Part shown: one piece after another, positions 10,713-22,978 of the stretch | Layout of the letters: each line of letters begins with the position of its first letter | How positions within the stretch are numbered: position 1 is the first letter of the stretch | Source of the DNA: Nephromyces sp. MM_2019 | Lineage: Eukaryota > Apicomplexa > Aconoidasida > Nephromycida | Assembly (NCBI GenBank): GCA_015657535.1 | Contig: JADHZB010001605.1 | Span: 5,644-36,816 of the forward strand | Reading direction: 5' to 3' | Length of the DNA stretch: 31,173 nt | Notes under the pieces: generated by a model | Seen by the model: only the letters and a program-made list of their open reading frames with translations | Databases searched by the model: none | What the model was told of the DNA's origin: nothing | Program-made: the position numbers and the translations under genes

Positions 10713-13700
10713 ATGGGGGGTTCCTCAAGTACTATCTCTGGTGGTAAGAAGTTAGCGACGATTATAAATATATGTTCTTGAGAGTAAATGAGCTTGTACT
10801 GCTTATTTCGGACTCGAGAGTTTTTTTTTATCATGTCTGCGTATGAGTTGTAAAAATACATTGCTTTCATAGTGCATGTCTCTAATACATTTTAGTTTGT
10901 ATTAGTGTCTGTGCGTGCATCAGTGTGTATGCGTAGTTCTGGAATTAGTTTTGGTGCATAGTTCAGTAGTGTGTCATGCTAGCGTTGGGAAACATTAATA
11001 TAAGTAATTGCTTTATTTAAAGCCATGTGCTGCTGGAATATTGAGAATCATTGAAACAAGTGATAGAAGATCTGATGAGAAATGTGGGACTTATTGCGGG
11101 TCTTCTTGAATATATGGAAGCGACATTATGTCGCAGAATGGCGAATTTTATCTAAATTTGATGAGTGATGTTATCTGAACTTGAAAGCGTGGAAATTTTC
11201 ACAATTTGCTTCCGATCAAACGAGTGTTTAGCGCTGTCTATGGCCAATTTAGGATGAGATAGGCAATATTTGAGCTCTTTGAACATGCCTTGCTATTATC
11301 GTGAATGTGTATGCAGAATCTATTTTTTCCATCGATCTTTTTAAATTAACTACTGGCGTCCTGTTACGTTTCAAGATGTTTATCTTTTTTTCTGCGGAAG
11401 ATTACGCTGAGGCCACCATGAGCTAAAAAAACAATGCATCTCCTATTTCGTGATATGTGCATCCTCAGGTTACCGGGTCTTTGTTGTATATCGAGGAAGT
11501 CCAGCTGGTGAGCTCGGAGAGGCGGCTTTTCACGTGTTTTTTTTCTTTTTCTTTGAGGAAAATCCTCGTGTATGATGGCTTTCTGTAGAAATCGCCTATA
11601 TAGCTATCTTTTCTCCTCATCCTGCTATAGATTAAACTCATAGCAGCAGCTTGCCTCCTTTTGGGATTGCTTTGACGTTCCTCTCATATTTTTGATTCTT
11701 ACAAAAAATAAGTTTTCATCCTTTAAATTTTGGGAAAAACAGAGTGTTTTTAACGTATTAGATTTCCTGCTGTGAGCAACCTGTGTGTTGAAATTTCAAA
11801 GTAGTTCCAGCATCTATAGTTCCAGCTTTAAAAGTATATAGTTTGAGCACCTATATTTCAAGCATAGCAGTTAGAAAATATATATTTCACACACACCCTC
11901 CACGCACATATACTTCAGTTGAAATTTATGAATAGAATATCTTATTTGTAGAATTCGTTAAATCTGCATATTTCATGGCAGAAATTTAAGCCATTGAAGA
12001 TTCGAGTGGCATATGTTATACCTCTGAGCTTATCCTAAAAATAGCCACAGTATTGATGATTTTAGTGTGCTATTCTTTTCCGCCTCTGACCACAGTATTG
12101 ATTACTCAGCATGTTCTAGGGCTTCTTTCCTGTTATATATGAGGCCTCTTGAAAGTATTTAGGATTACACTGCTTTTACCAGGGCAAGTTTTGGTGCATA
12201 GATGCTTATAAACACACGCACAGGTGCAAGCATATGGCACCAATCTCTCTGGATCTTTTAAGGACTTACGTGAAGTTTATAGCATTTTTCTTCATTCTTG
12301 ATTAAGCGATTCTACGGTGTTAAAAAGAGAGAGTTGACGTAGTAATCAGCGAATTTGAACTTTAGAAACACTAGTTTTTCGTAAAATTATAGATACTTCT
12401 GCCTCATGCTGCATATGTAGAAGATAGGAGAGGAAAAGGAAGGTGGGAGAGGGATATGGGAGAGGAAGAGGAAGATGGGAATTCTCTAGCTTGTATTCAT
12501 TATACTCTAGAGGTGATTGATAAGTTGAATTTAGAGTTTTTCCTGCGTGCCGCTATGAACTTGAACGCATATACATGTAGTATCTTACAAACGCGCGTTG
12601 CCGATAGAAAGGTATGTACAGCTCTTTTATTATTTTTGGGCTTGGAATTGATTGTTGTGTGTGTCGAATAATACGTTTTTGTGCGAATGCAGTAGTATGA
12701 CGCTTTGCATTGGATTAGATCATATGTACACACTGTTTTCTGATGAGTCTATACGCTTAAGGAAGTCTTTTAATGAGATGATATCCCTAATTTTATTAGA
12801 AATTTGTCAGTAAACTCCATGAATTTCACACGCATATCTCTTGCGCAAGCAATCATGAGCAATATCTTGATGTAGTTGACTGTGTTTATTGTGATGTTTT
12901 CTTCCTTATCATTCAATTTGGTTTTTAGATAAAGTCGTTAGTTTCTTGTTTGTTTGTGTGTGTGTTTTTCGGTATTAAATTTGATGTTATTTTTAGCTAA
13001 ACTCATCGGTTTCTTGTGTGTGAGTATGTTTCGACCTTGATGTTTTCTCTGCTTTCATCCGGAAAATCTCGTATTTTCACATCACAGCAAAGGCTGGCTT
13101 GGACCCCTTTTTCGACTACATCGTGCGAGCTGGAGACCTACTGATTGATTCATCAAATGTAGGCTTAAAGAAAGCTCTTCTTCCAACGAATTGATTTGGA
13201 TTCTTTTGCTTTTTTGCTTGATATGCTGCGTTTTGATCACTATGCTGACTATTTTTCATCCTCATGTCTGCTCTTCCTACTTAGAATTTCAGTGATTGCG
13301 CGAAGACTAAATGCGCTCTGGGTGTGTGTGCGGATTTTACTCGAACTGTGATACATTTTGTGGTGTGTGGTTGAAGAGGCGTGTTGCCGGAGGAGGTAGG
13401 TTGTTGCTGTTTCTTACTATATAGAGAGCTTGAAAATATGTCTTTTTCTGTGACTTTAAGAAGCTAGCAATAGGGGAAAGACTCAGTATAGAGGATGCTT
13501 TTGGACTTGAAGAGAGTAGCTGCTGCCTTAAACACGTGAACGTGCATTATTGCACATGATAGCTATTGGTTTTTGCTGCTAAGTGTGTGTGTGTGTGCGC
13601 GTGAGAAATGCCTTGTAGTTGTAGACAGATGTAGTTTCACGGTGTTTTGGATAAAGAAATGTAAGATATGGTTCTACATAGCTATGTGTGAGCAGCCTGC

Positions 13701-16700
13701 TGTGGTTGTGGAGGCATCTAGGTTGAGTGAGTTTGTTGGGAGAAGAATTATTTCTTCTTGTGTAGTGTGTGTGTGTGTTATTAAATGATGGATACAGGAA
13801 GTAAGGTTCTCTTTTTTGAAGCTAAGATCTGTTGTGAAATATGTAGAATTGTAAAGCAGTTCTGAAATTGGGTATATCTCTTAAAGCAATTAAGAAGATT
13901 CAGTATATGTATAGCAGCACGTGTGTGAAATGTTTTTTATGTTCAGTGCTTGTGTGGATATTTTGAAATCTGCTGGATCGATCTATTCGTGCTTTCTAGG
14001 TTTAAACTTTTCTGAATAATGTGTGTGCGTGTTTTTATTTTTTGTATATCGTCTTTTCTATAAATCTGATGCTTCCTTTTCTATATAAGCAACACGCATA
14101 AGATGATATCACAGTAATTCCCCTTCTTCTAACCGACGTATTTTTGTTTCCACTTTTCTTCGAAAAATTCGCTAAAATAACTCATTATATGGCTTTTTCC
14201 TCCTTATTTTCAATGGATATGAAGCTGGGAAATACTTTTTATGATGTCTTCGCAGACTCACAGCTCTACTCGCTTGATTTGATGCCTTTTTTTTTCGGCC
14301 TTTTCTTCTTCTATCGAACCTCTTTACACACTGCTCTCATAGCTTATTAGCAGTCATCAAATAGCATAAGAATAGTGTACGTACAGTGAACTTATGTGTG
14401 TTTTTTTCTCGTTAATGCGATGCCTATAGTTTTAACAAATTATGCTTTCCATTTCCCCCGATATGAGGCACACAGACATGATGAAAAAACACACAGGGCT
14501 CACGCACACTCACGCAAATGATGCACACATACACACACATGATGCACACACACACACACTTATAATTGTGCGAGTTTAGCTTCTGCCGTATTCTGATTGT
14601 GTGTGCATCTCTTTGCGTTACTCTACTGTTTATTTCTAATAGTTCACCTGTGTCTCTTTTTGTTTACCCCTTTGCATTTCTCTCTCTCTCTGTGCATTTC
14701 TCTTTGCTGCTATAGCCTTCTCTGGGCGTTTTGCTTGTGATAAACGCTGAAGTAAGTAGAAAAATCGTCATTTCATGAGGTTTTACCCCATCGAAATTCA
14801 TCAGCTTGTTTGCTTTCCTCACACAGATTGCACTGTATAATAAGTTTTCAAAGAAGATTGAGGAGCATCTAGGAAAGGAGCTTCTTCTATCAGTCTTTAG
14901 TGCGAAAACGCAGGATTTTCGTGGTTTGTCTTGTGTGCTACTTAAGAAATATTGAGGGATAATAAGGGATTTTCATCGGATATTAAGCTTCTAGCTAGCG
15001 TGGCTCTTGCTTGCTCTACTCAAATTAATAGCTTAACTAAGATAGTAGAGATTATCATATAGAGCTTGTGTGAAACCCTCTCAATCCGATGTATCTATAG
15101 ACTAGCTTAACTAGAAAGGGAAGCTAAAACGCAGTCTAAATTTTGTATGGACAACTAGATGATGCTCATTATCTGCATTCAATGTATCTACACCTCTCTA
15201 AACAAATAACATCCCGTTTCTCTAAAACGTCGGTGTATACATTTTGAAGAGTTTTCGGAGCAATCGCTAGATGAGAATGATTGAAAGAAGCTAAGAAGAT
15301 GACAAAACATCAGAAGGAGAAGTAGATTGGAAAGGAATGAGGCTTTCGCAAAATGCGTGTAAAGACTGCATTTTTTTTCCTTTTTTCTGGGGTTTGGTGT
15401 GGTGACACACTATCAAGAAAATGCAGTGTATGTACACTACCTTTTGATTTACAAACTTTAAGTTTTAGGCAATGAAGCGACTAATATCGAGAAAAATCAT
15501 ATTTCGTAGTAAACTCCTTGATTTTCTGAGGCTATTGGCGAATCCATCACTCTCTTAGCTATTAAACACCTTCCCACTGGCAGCGTTTAAACTCAAAAGT
15601 TTGGCTGCTTTTTTTGCTGTGTTTACGGAAGTTTATTGTGTAAATTGGAGGCTGCAATTTGTGTATATAGTGTTTTTTTTGAACGGGTACGATGCTGCTC
15701 GGTGTATGTGTTTGAGAGTTTCTAGTGTGTAGCGTGTGGTTTTCAGATATTAGCATCTAGTGTCTAATGTCTAGCGTGTCACTCAGCGTCTAACCCTCTA
15801 CTGGGAGCTTGAATTTGCTTTTGAAGTGTGTATGTGCTGCTTCTTGATTCTTTAGGAATATAGAAGTTTCTGGGCTCTTTCTTTGACATTGCGCATGCAT
15901 CTGTGTGTGCACTAGAATGTGGGTATATGTGTGCAAACGAATTTGTGCATGTGATATCAAAGTCACATGGTGTTTCTACACTACTGCATGAACTTGACCC
16001 TAGTCACGATTCGACGCTTCTTTCTCTGTTACTTTTACCTGAATAACACTCGCTAGATAAACGAGTTAGCAATGTTTCTCGAGATTCTTTCTACGCTGTG
16101 TGTGCAGAAGTGACGATTGTACCTGCTAAATGGGAGAATGCTGGTGCTCTTGGTAAGCTTCGTAGCTATTGTAAAGCAGCGAATGCGTATGTGAGCCTGT
16201 GCGCTTTATGCGGAGGCTTTGTGGTTACTCAATCTTTTTTTATCGACGAAATGCTGATTTTATTTATGTTTAAAGCTTTAATTGGGTGTTTGTTTGTGTC
16301 CTGAGAAGCAGGAAGAAGAATAATCTCGAATTTATCGATACAATGTAGATAGCGTTTTGCCTTAATGCGTTTCGGTTCTTCAACTCTGAGCTTCTATCCT
16401 CCCTCCTCTCCAATATTTGCATTGATTTTCAGAGTGTATTTGCATCTTATGTTCGCTTTAATAGCTTGAATTTTCTTGACTTTTATCTTTTATTATTTCA
16501 AGGGAAAATTCCGCCTTTTAATGTAAATAAAAGCCCCCGTTTCTAAGTATCTTCATTTTCATCATGATTTCATCTTTATGTTCAGCTTCATCTTCGGTTT
16601 GGTATTCGTCGTGATCTCGATATTCATTATGCTATTAGTCGTTATCTTCATCCCCATTTTCAACCCCATCGTTACCTTCAACTTCTTCTTTAACCCGGAA

Positions 16701-19700
16701 CCCGAAACAGATGAAATCACTGCAATTCGTTTTAGTTTCCTCCCGAATTCGATCCTTATAATAACAGTGTAGCTTTCAGCTGAACAGCTTTCCCTTTCGA
16801 TGATTAATGTTTATCTCCCTCTCCCTCTTCTTCTTTCATTCCCTCTTTAAACTCTTCTTGTTATGACTTTCTTTACAATTTTTCGACAGCTTTCGCTCGC
16901 CGAAGCCATTCAGGTTACCTGAATTTCTGCCTTTTCTTCATTTTTTCAATGCATGTATGTGTGTCTCTTTCGCTCGTTTCTTCAGGTGCTTCAATCTCTT
17001 TTGATACCTTTGATAATTGCTTCTTAAATGGTGTGCGAGTTATCTCGGTTTCTCCAAATTCACCAGCTGATGCTGCTGGACTAGTATCTCATGCGGATTA
17101 CTTAATCTCTGCTGCCGATGTGAGTGTTTAAGTCTTTAAAATCAGCTGCTTACGTTTGAAAGATGAAAAAGATGGAGTTGAAAGATATTTGAGTCTTTTT
17201 GCTACACTTTTACCTGTTTATTTTCTTGTATCGTTGAAGCAGCTTTTTCGATTTTGTTTGTACCTTTAACGTGTGTATGTAGGGATATGTGTGGGGATGT
17301 GTGTGTGTATCCTATTTGGATGTATGTGTGTGTCGTGTTTAGGTATGTTCGTGCGTTGGTATGGATGATTGTGGGTAGCTGTAGTGAGGTGTCTCTAGTT
17401 ATTTTTGTGGCTCTCCATAGCTTTTTCCACCCCCCCATTCCTACATGCGTGTGTGTCTATATGTCTATTATGGCTGCATGTGTGTATATATGTCTGAAAA
17501 TTCCTCCGTGTGTGTTCCCCCTGTGCCTCTGTTTTCATCACAGTCCCGCATTTTCTAGACAACTGTTTGAGTGAGCCAAAATACAGCACTTTTCTTTCGC
17601 GTGTGTCGTGTTTATGCTTCTTGTGAGTGGGAGATGTGTCACGCACCATCAAGTTACCTTCTTCCAAGGCTCTTTTGTGTGCTCCTACGTAGCTTAGCAA
17701 GCTTATAGAAGTCCATAACGGACACAGGTATAGCTGTTACCTGAGGCTACTGTTTACCTACGAAAGTTTGCTGGCAGCAGCTTCTTAAGATCTGCTCCTG
17801 GGTTCTTTCTCATCACGCCTACTGTGCTTGTGTGCCAGCAGTGTAGGCGCACTACCAAGAATTTTTCCGCCATTTTTATGTTATTTCTCAGGTCTTAATT
17901 GAAGATTTAGAAGGACTTTACGCTATCGCACGCAGACATATAGGCCGGGAGTTAAGCGCTGTAGTATATAATTCTGATTCTGAGACTTCTCGCCGTGTGT
18001 CTATCTATCCTAGTATGGATTGGGGAGGAGAAGGAATGTAAGAGCAGCTCTAACGTGTAGGGAAGCCTGTGTGTGTGTGGGTTTTCTTTGTGAAATTTCG
18101 AGCTTTTTGCTCTCAACTACGCCCAAAATCTATACTGGAGTTTGGAGTTGGGAAAAGAAGTTAATTTGGAGTTATTTTTGTGTGTGAGATTTTCCTTGAG
18201 GAAAGAGGTTTTTGATATGTTTGTAAGAAAGTAGAAATTGCTATGTATAGTGCATGATGAATGTGATGCTTGCAAGAAAATTTTGAGTGGTTTCTTGAGT
18301 TTAGGGATATTGTATGGGTGTGTGCGTAACTATGTGGGTCTAGGTGGGTGGCTGCGTGGGTACTTTGGCACGTGAATTTTAGTGTGTGCGTGTGTTTTTG
18401 TGTATCAGTATGAACACGTAAAACCCAAAAAACCCCCCACATCTAACCACACACAGATACCAAGAAATCTAATCACATACATATATGAAGAAATCTAATC
18501 ACGCACAAATACCCCCACATCTACCAACACATGCATATTCCTACACACCCACACCCCCCCATGTATATATCGTCATCATGATAGTCCCCTCCTGGAAAAA
18601 ATCTTCCGTCCCTCTTTCATCACTATTTTTGTTAAGGTCTACTCTTCTCTAATCAAATTAATCACTAAATACATGTACACACACATACCTGAATACACAC
18701 ACTGGTGTACACACTAAAGTCAAGTGCTTATACGAAGAAATTTCGCACACCCCGCCCGCATTTTTCCTGCTTCCTTCATTATTTCCAACCTCGCCACCAT
18801 CTTCCCGATAATTTACTCGCAAATTTTTACTGAAAAAAATCCCTCTCTCTCTTCGTCGAAAAAAGACTCGGATGTGACGTCGCTAAAGGCATGCTACACA
18901 CAATTCCAATCCCGAGGAGGAAGCATCGTGCAGAGGAAATTATTCTAGCCAGTTTACCCCCCACAGCTGCTTCTACTGGTGATGAGATGAATGCATCTTC
19001 ACTTGATTCCAATTCCCGCCATGTGGATGATGTTCCTCAGTTAACCGTTGAGAAAGAAGCAACGAAAATCGCATTTTCTGATGATCCTAATCGCCGTATT
19101 CGTTTTGAAGAAGATGCTAAGCAGCAAGACTACAGTGTCTCAAAGCCCCTGCTGGAAGTTCATCTCAGTAACCTGCCTGCAACTGAAGAAGATACAGTGC
19201 AAGTTGCCTCTCTTCAGCCTTCAGCTCGGCCGGAGACTGGTCTTGAAGAGGAGAAAAAAGAGCTAGCAGAGCGTAGGAATGAGAGTATGATGAGCGATTA
19301 CAACACACCAGTAAAAGAGGCGAATTTATCAATCGAAATGGTACGTGTGCAGGTGCTGAGTTCCGTCTGAGCTCGCTGTTATGTGTAGTGTGTATGTATG
19401 CTAAAGTGAGACGTGATTTATGTATGTAGTTGAGAAGAAGAGGAGGGGTTTATTCATTTTTCGCTATTTTCAATGCAGTTGGCGTGCTTTTGTTTAGTTT
19501 AGCTTATTTACTGACGTTTTGCGAAAGATCGCTTTCTTCATTTTAATCTATTTGAGTATCATTTATAGTTGTTATTTTGACGTTTGCTTTGAGACTGAAA
19601 TTGAATAATTTTTGTGCGGTATGTAAGCTTTTGAGGAGGGGGATGTACGTACACTTTTAACGTCATTTATAGCTGTTATTTTAAAGTTTTTTTTGGACTG

Positions 19701-22700
19701 AAAATTCAAGGTTTTTTTATCTGTGCAGTATGTATTGTCTCAGGGGAGGGGGGGTGTACGTACACTCGAATTGAAAAGTTTATGGTATTGCTCACTGAAT
19801 GGAGTATGTGTGTAATGCTCAGCTTCGAACAATTTTTTCTTTCTTCTGCATTGCCATGAACACATACTCCCCTACTACGGTTGTACCCCTATTAGCTATA
19901 GAATAGAACGCAATAGCCGTAGGAATTACTCTGCACAACAAAACGCTTCAATGCTGTTTCCCACTGTTAATGCAAACTGATCCCTCTAGTTAAATATTCC
20001 CATGCACACACACGCAAATCCTAGCACACTGTCACCCTCTCCTTTTGCCTGCTTCTCAGAGCTGGTCTAGATCCATTAGCTTTAGATTCATCCTCATATA
20101 TTTGCTTTTTCCCCAAACGCGAGAAGTAATAAGAAGCGTCAGAGCAATAGTCAAAGCCTCCTCTTACCTACTTTACTGGTAGCTTTTATAGGTTGATATA
20201 ATCAATTCGCTAGCTGAGATCCTGTATGTTGCTGTATGTGTGTGCTGCTCCAAGTGTATGCTGCGGTATGTAGATATGTGCATGTGTACTACGGTGTGTA
20301 TATATATGCATATCTGCGGTTCCAAGTGTGTATGTGCGCTGCGATATATTCATATGTGTGTCTGTGTGCTCCTCCAAGTGTGTGTGTTTATACCTATAAG
20401 TGCGTGCTAATTGGTAAAAAAAGAAGCGTTTTTGCGTATAAAAGGGGCGAAATTTCGTTACTTCAAACACCTTTGCGTGGATTTTGCCTTCAAAAAATTA
20501 TCATACAATACGTGTATCCTTTAGCAATGATACAGCTTTTTGTAAATCCTAGATAAAAGTCTATAAAATCTTTTTTTTTGTAGAGAGTTATTGCAGGGAG
20601 TAGCCCTCCTCCTGCTGAAGAACCTTTAAAAGGTATGAATTTCTCTTTAAAGAAAGCAGTGGAGTGTGGTTTTCTTTCATTTGCGTTTTTGAAGTTTTGA
20701 AATGATGGAAAGCAATAGTTCAGAGGTTCACGTGGCGCACAAAAGAAGCAGATTTTCTCTCAAACAGCTGCGAATCGCACACCACAGGTAGAGCCACACA
20801 CAAACAAGGTGTATTACAAATCTTGCCATCTTTCATTAAATCCTTACTTTATTTGCCTCATTTTTCCGGTTTTTTTCGGCAGTTTTATAGTTGTCATGCA
20901 TGAATTTTATCCATGCAGCTTACCAAACTCCGCAATCTACATACCTGGAAGACAAGAGTTTACCTCTTCCTGACATGCAGTTCCGTGATGAAAAAATTAC
21001 ACTACAGTATTCTCAAAAGGTGAGGCTTTCGTCGTTTTAGCATTGCCAGCACCTGAAGCTCATCCTTCTTGAATTTGCACTTTTTGCAGGATTCTCCCGG
21101 TGTGGGCGAAATGAGTGGGAGTCATCGGCTGGACGCTCCTACAATCGCTGGAGACGGTAAAAAAGAGTTTCCGTGTGTGTGCTTATTCGGAGCAATGTGG
21201 TGGTGTTTTTTTGAATGGCTATTATGTAATATCACCATTGCCTTTCCGTCTTTGCCTTCTTTCCTTTAGTGGCTAGTAGATAATTTTAGCATCTTTCTGA
21301 TGTTTTTTTAACTGGATTCTATGTAAATCATCGCCCTTGTTTGAAGTAAATGCTGGTCTATGATTCACTTTATGTTTAAGAACTCTCTCGTCTTCAAGGC
21401 CCAGTAAAATGCTTAGAAGTAAATCTCTGGAGAAATATAAGAGTGCTTTGATCTATAGTAGACAAAGTAATACTTGCATACTGGTTCTCACAGTATGTAG
21501 CACATAATTTGAGTCTAAACCTGCAGGTTCTGCTGTATAACTATTGCACGAACTTCATAACTCCTTGCGATAGAAATCGCTTGCTTTGCCAATCATCAAC
21601 TACTAGTGCGACATACACTGAAATGATTAACCCGCTTTTGCTATATATTCATTCGAAGAGACACTGGGGGTCTGGCTGGATATAGTAACATTTTATAAGG
21701 TGTGTTAACTTTAAAAAAACTCGCGATATTTTCCTTTCCCCCCCTTTAGTATGGCCCACCAACCCCTGGTATTACAATCTGTGAGTTTAGAGTAATGAGA
21801 TTTTCTAATGTGTTGTATTTTAAAAGGTGCAGGTTAGCCCTTGCTTTCTTAATTTGTTGGATAATACATGGAAAGCTCTTAAGTAGCCTGTCCCTGTGTG
21901 TTTCGCTTGAGTAAATGAGAGAAAGTTGCTTTATTCAGGTAGCACTGGAGGCTTGAGAAGTTTACCGTGGACTTTAGAAGAGGCGCAGAAGTCTTTTCAA
22001 GATATTGAAAAATCTCTTGCCCCTTTAAATATTGGTAATGCAGCGTCAGAATTAAAGAATATTCCGCAGCTTACTACCTCTGCTGATGAGCTACCCCCTT
22101 CAGTGATGCCTAATAATAAGCTTGAAGCAAGTTCCTTGGCTTTTTCAGGTTTTTTACCCTTATTTCCGCTTGCCCTCCACCCCATTCTCCCTCCATCTAG
22201 CTTGCCATCCACTCCCCATGCTCCTCAACTCACTTGCCCTCCAACCTGCTTTCCTTGTAATTCTTCGTTATCTTACATATTTTAATGAACTTTGTATATG
22301 CTGTTCAATAAATCCGCATAATTTTTAAAGTTGCTTAACTAGCCGTGCTATTAGGCTTGTTTAGCTTCCCCTCTTTTGTAGATGCTTGCATTGTATTTCT
22401 TGCATGAAATTTTGAAATATATTAAGTAGGCTCTTGCAATTCGCCTTTTACTCCAATCTACTTGTCAATATATAGTTTAAGAGGATTGTATGTCAAGAAG
22501 CCACATACAGCTAAATAGAATGTTTTGAGATTAAAGTTTTGATTTATATAGAGTTTGATATAGAATAGATTAATAAGTATAGATTGACTGATGAAGTAGC
22601 TCAACTTTTGTAAGTATGGCACCCTCTGCCAGTAAAATTTGTAGGTTTTATGTTTGTTGAAGTCTTGCGTCTGTGATTAGGAGATCAGACAAGGTCATAT

Positions 22701-22978
22701 GTTTGGCGTAACGTACTTTTTAACACTCAAACTTTTTGTGAAATTTTGATAAACCCTTAGTAAGCTCCTTTAATATTGCTAAGTCTTGCAACTCGGTTTT
22801 ATGTCGAAATTTCTGCTGTTGAAAGATTCCCTCTAGAAGCTCCGTATTATCCCGGTTCATCGACCCATATTTGTTATAGTAGGAGATTGTGTTTTCCTGC
22901 TCTTTTCTTGCTGATAATTAGCGACCAATGCCTAATCCTTCTGCAGGCCCAGCTCGCCCTGGAATATTTTACCAATAG
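10713..22978 (+). CDS. GRASP: GRASP, Golgi reassembly and stacking protein homologue (14 exons)
   Basis: Exons: 10713-10743, 11469-11507, 13088-13158, 14716-14751, 14827-14923, 16108-16152, 16986-17119, 17892-18037, 18866-19340, 20584-20632, 20919-21019, 21090-21156, 21939-22148 and 22947-22978. All phases agree and give 510 residues. GRASPs are lipid-anchored on the cytosolic face of cis/medial Golgi, where paired PDZ-like domains tether membranes and support unconventional secretion. The N-terminus MGGSSST (Gly2, Ser6) fits N-myristoylation. PDZ1, about residues 11-106, has GYRVFVVYRGSPA, AGLDPFFDYIV and a closing REVTIVPAKWENAGALG. PDZ2, about 107-208, has NGVRVISVSPNSPADAAGL, HADYLISAAD, MDWGGEGILGCDVAKG and GMLHTIPIPRR, all diagnostic GRASP positions. 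A Ser/Pro/Glu-rich tail follows, as in the family. Exon 4 (PSLGVLLVINAE) inserts residues between the PDZ1 strands. The last junction is uncertain: reading through from exon 13 would instead stop at 22285, giving 545 residues. Confidence 0.93.
14376..14385. promoter_or_regulatory. palindrome TGTACGTACA in GRASP intron 3
   Basis: An exact copy of the recurrent decamer, lying between exons 3 and 4. It has no role visible in splicing. Confidence 0.3.
14465..14562. repeat. CA-rich repeat with ATGATGCACACA units
   Basis: CACACA runs interspersed with three copies of a phrase like ATGATGCACACA, in GRASP intron 3 (13159-14715). The rest of this intron contains TG-rich patches and two plus-strand open frames that do not continue the GRASP frame; I see no second gene there. 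Confidence 0.7.
17268..17520. repeat. TG-rich tract in GRASP intron 7
   Basis: GTGTGTATG-type DNA between exons 7 and 8 (intron 17120-17891). Open frames on both strands here are low-complexity shadows. Confidence 0.7.
18295..18720. repeat. TG-rich block followed by CA-rich block in GRASP intron 8
   Basis: From about 18295 to 18410 the plus strand is TG/GGTG-rich; from about 18415 to 18720 it turns CA/CCCCAC-rich. The second half carries local duplications: AAGAAATCTAATCAC occurs twice, about 28 bases apart, and CCCCACATCTA occurs twice, about 75 bases apart. The two halves could pair imperfectly as a hairpin in the intron RNA. Confidence 0.6.
19559..19767. repeat. imperfect tandem duplication (~105 bases) in GRASP intron 9
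   Basis: Copy A starts near 19559 and copy B near 19663. Both open with TCATTTATAG-TTGTTATTTT (one base varies), pass through GACTGAAA and a GGGAGGGG-like G-run, and end with the palindrome TGTACGTACA at 19644-19653 and 19755-19764. The copies differ by small insertions and substitutions, so the duplication is not recent. Confidence 0.75.
20221..20400. repeat. TG-rich tract with CCAAGTGT repeats in GRASP intron 9
   Basis: TG-rich DNA with three copies of CCAAGTGTG or CCAAGTGTA near 20250, 20321 and 20373. Overlapping open frames on both strands are shadows. Confidence 0.65.
21750..21780 (+). other. possible 31-base cassette exon in GRASP intron 12
   Basis: It is flanked by a strong acceptor (CCCCCCCTTTAG) and a consensus donor (GTGAGT). 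In phase 0 it would read YGPPTPGITI, which suits a GRASP tail, but the upstream exon 12 ends in phase 1. Entered in phase 1 it reads WPTNPWYYNL and then meets a stop at the next junction. Constitutive use would break the frame, so it is either unused, an alternative 'poison' exon, or evidence that the upstream junction is different. Confidence 0.3.
22149..22310 (+). other. alternative GRASP 3' end by read-through
   Basis: If the weak donor GTTTTT at 22149 is not used, the frame continues through a Pro/Leu/Phe-rich, pyrimidine-rich stretch to TAA at 22283-22285, with AATAAA about 20 bases further on. The alternative is splicing to 22947, adding PARPGIFYQ and TAG. The abrupt composition change favours splicing; the AATAAA favours read-through. 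Confidence 0.4.
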
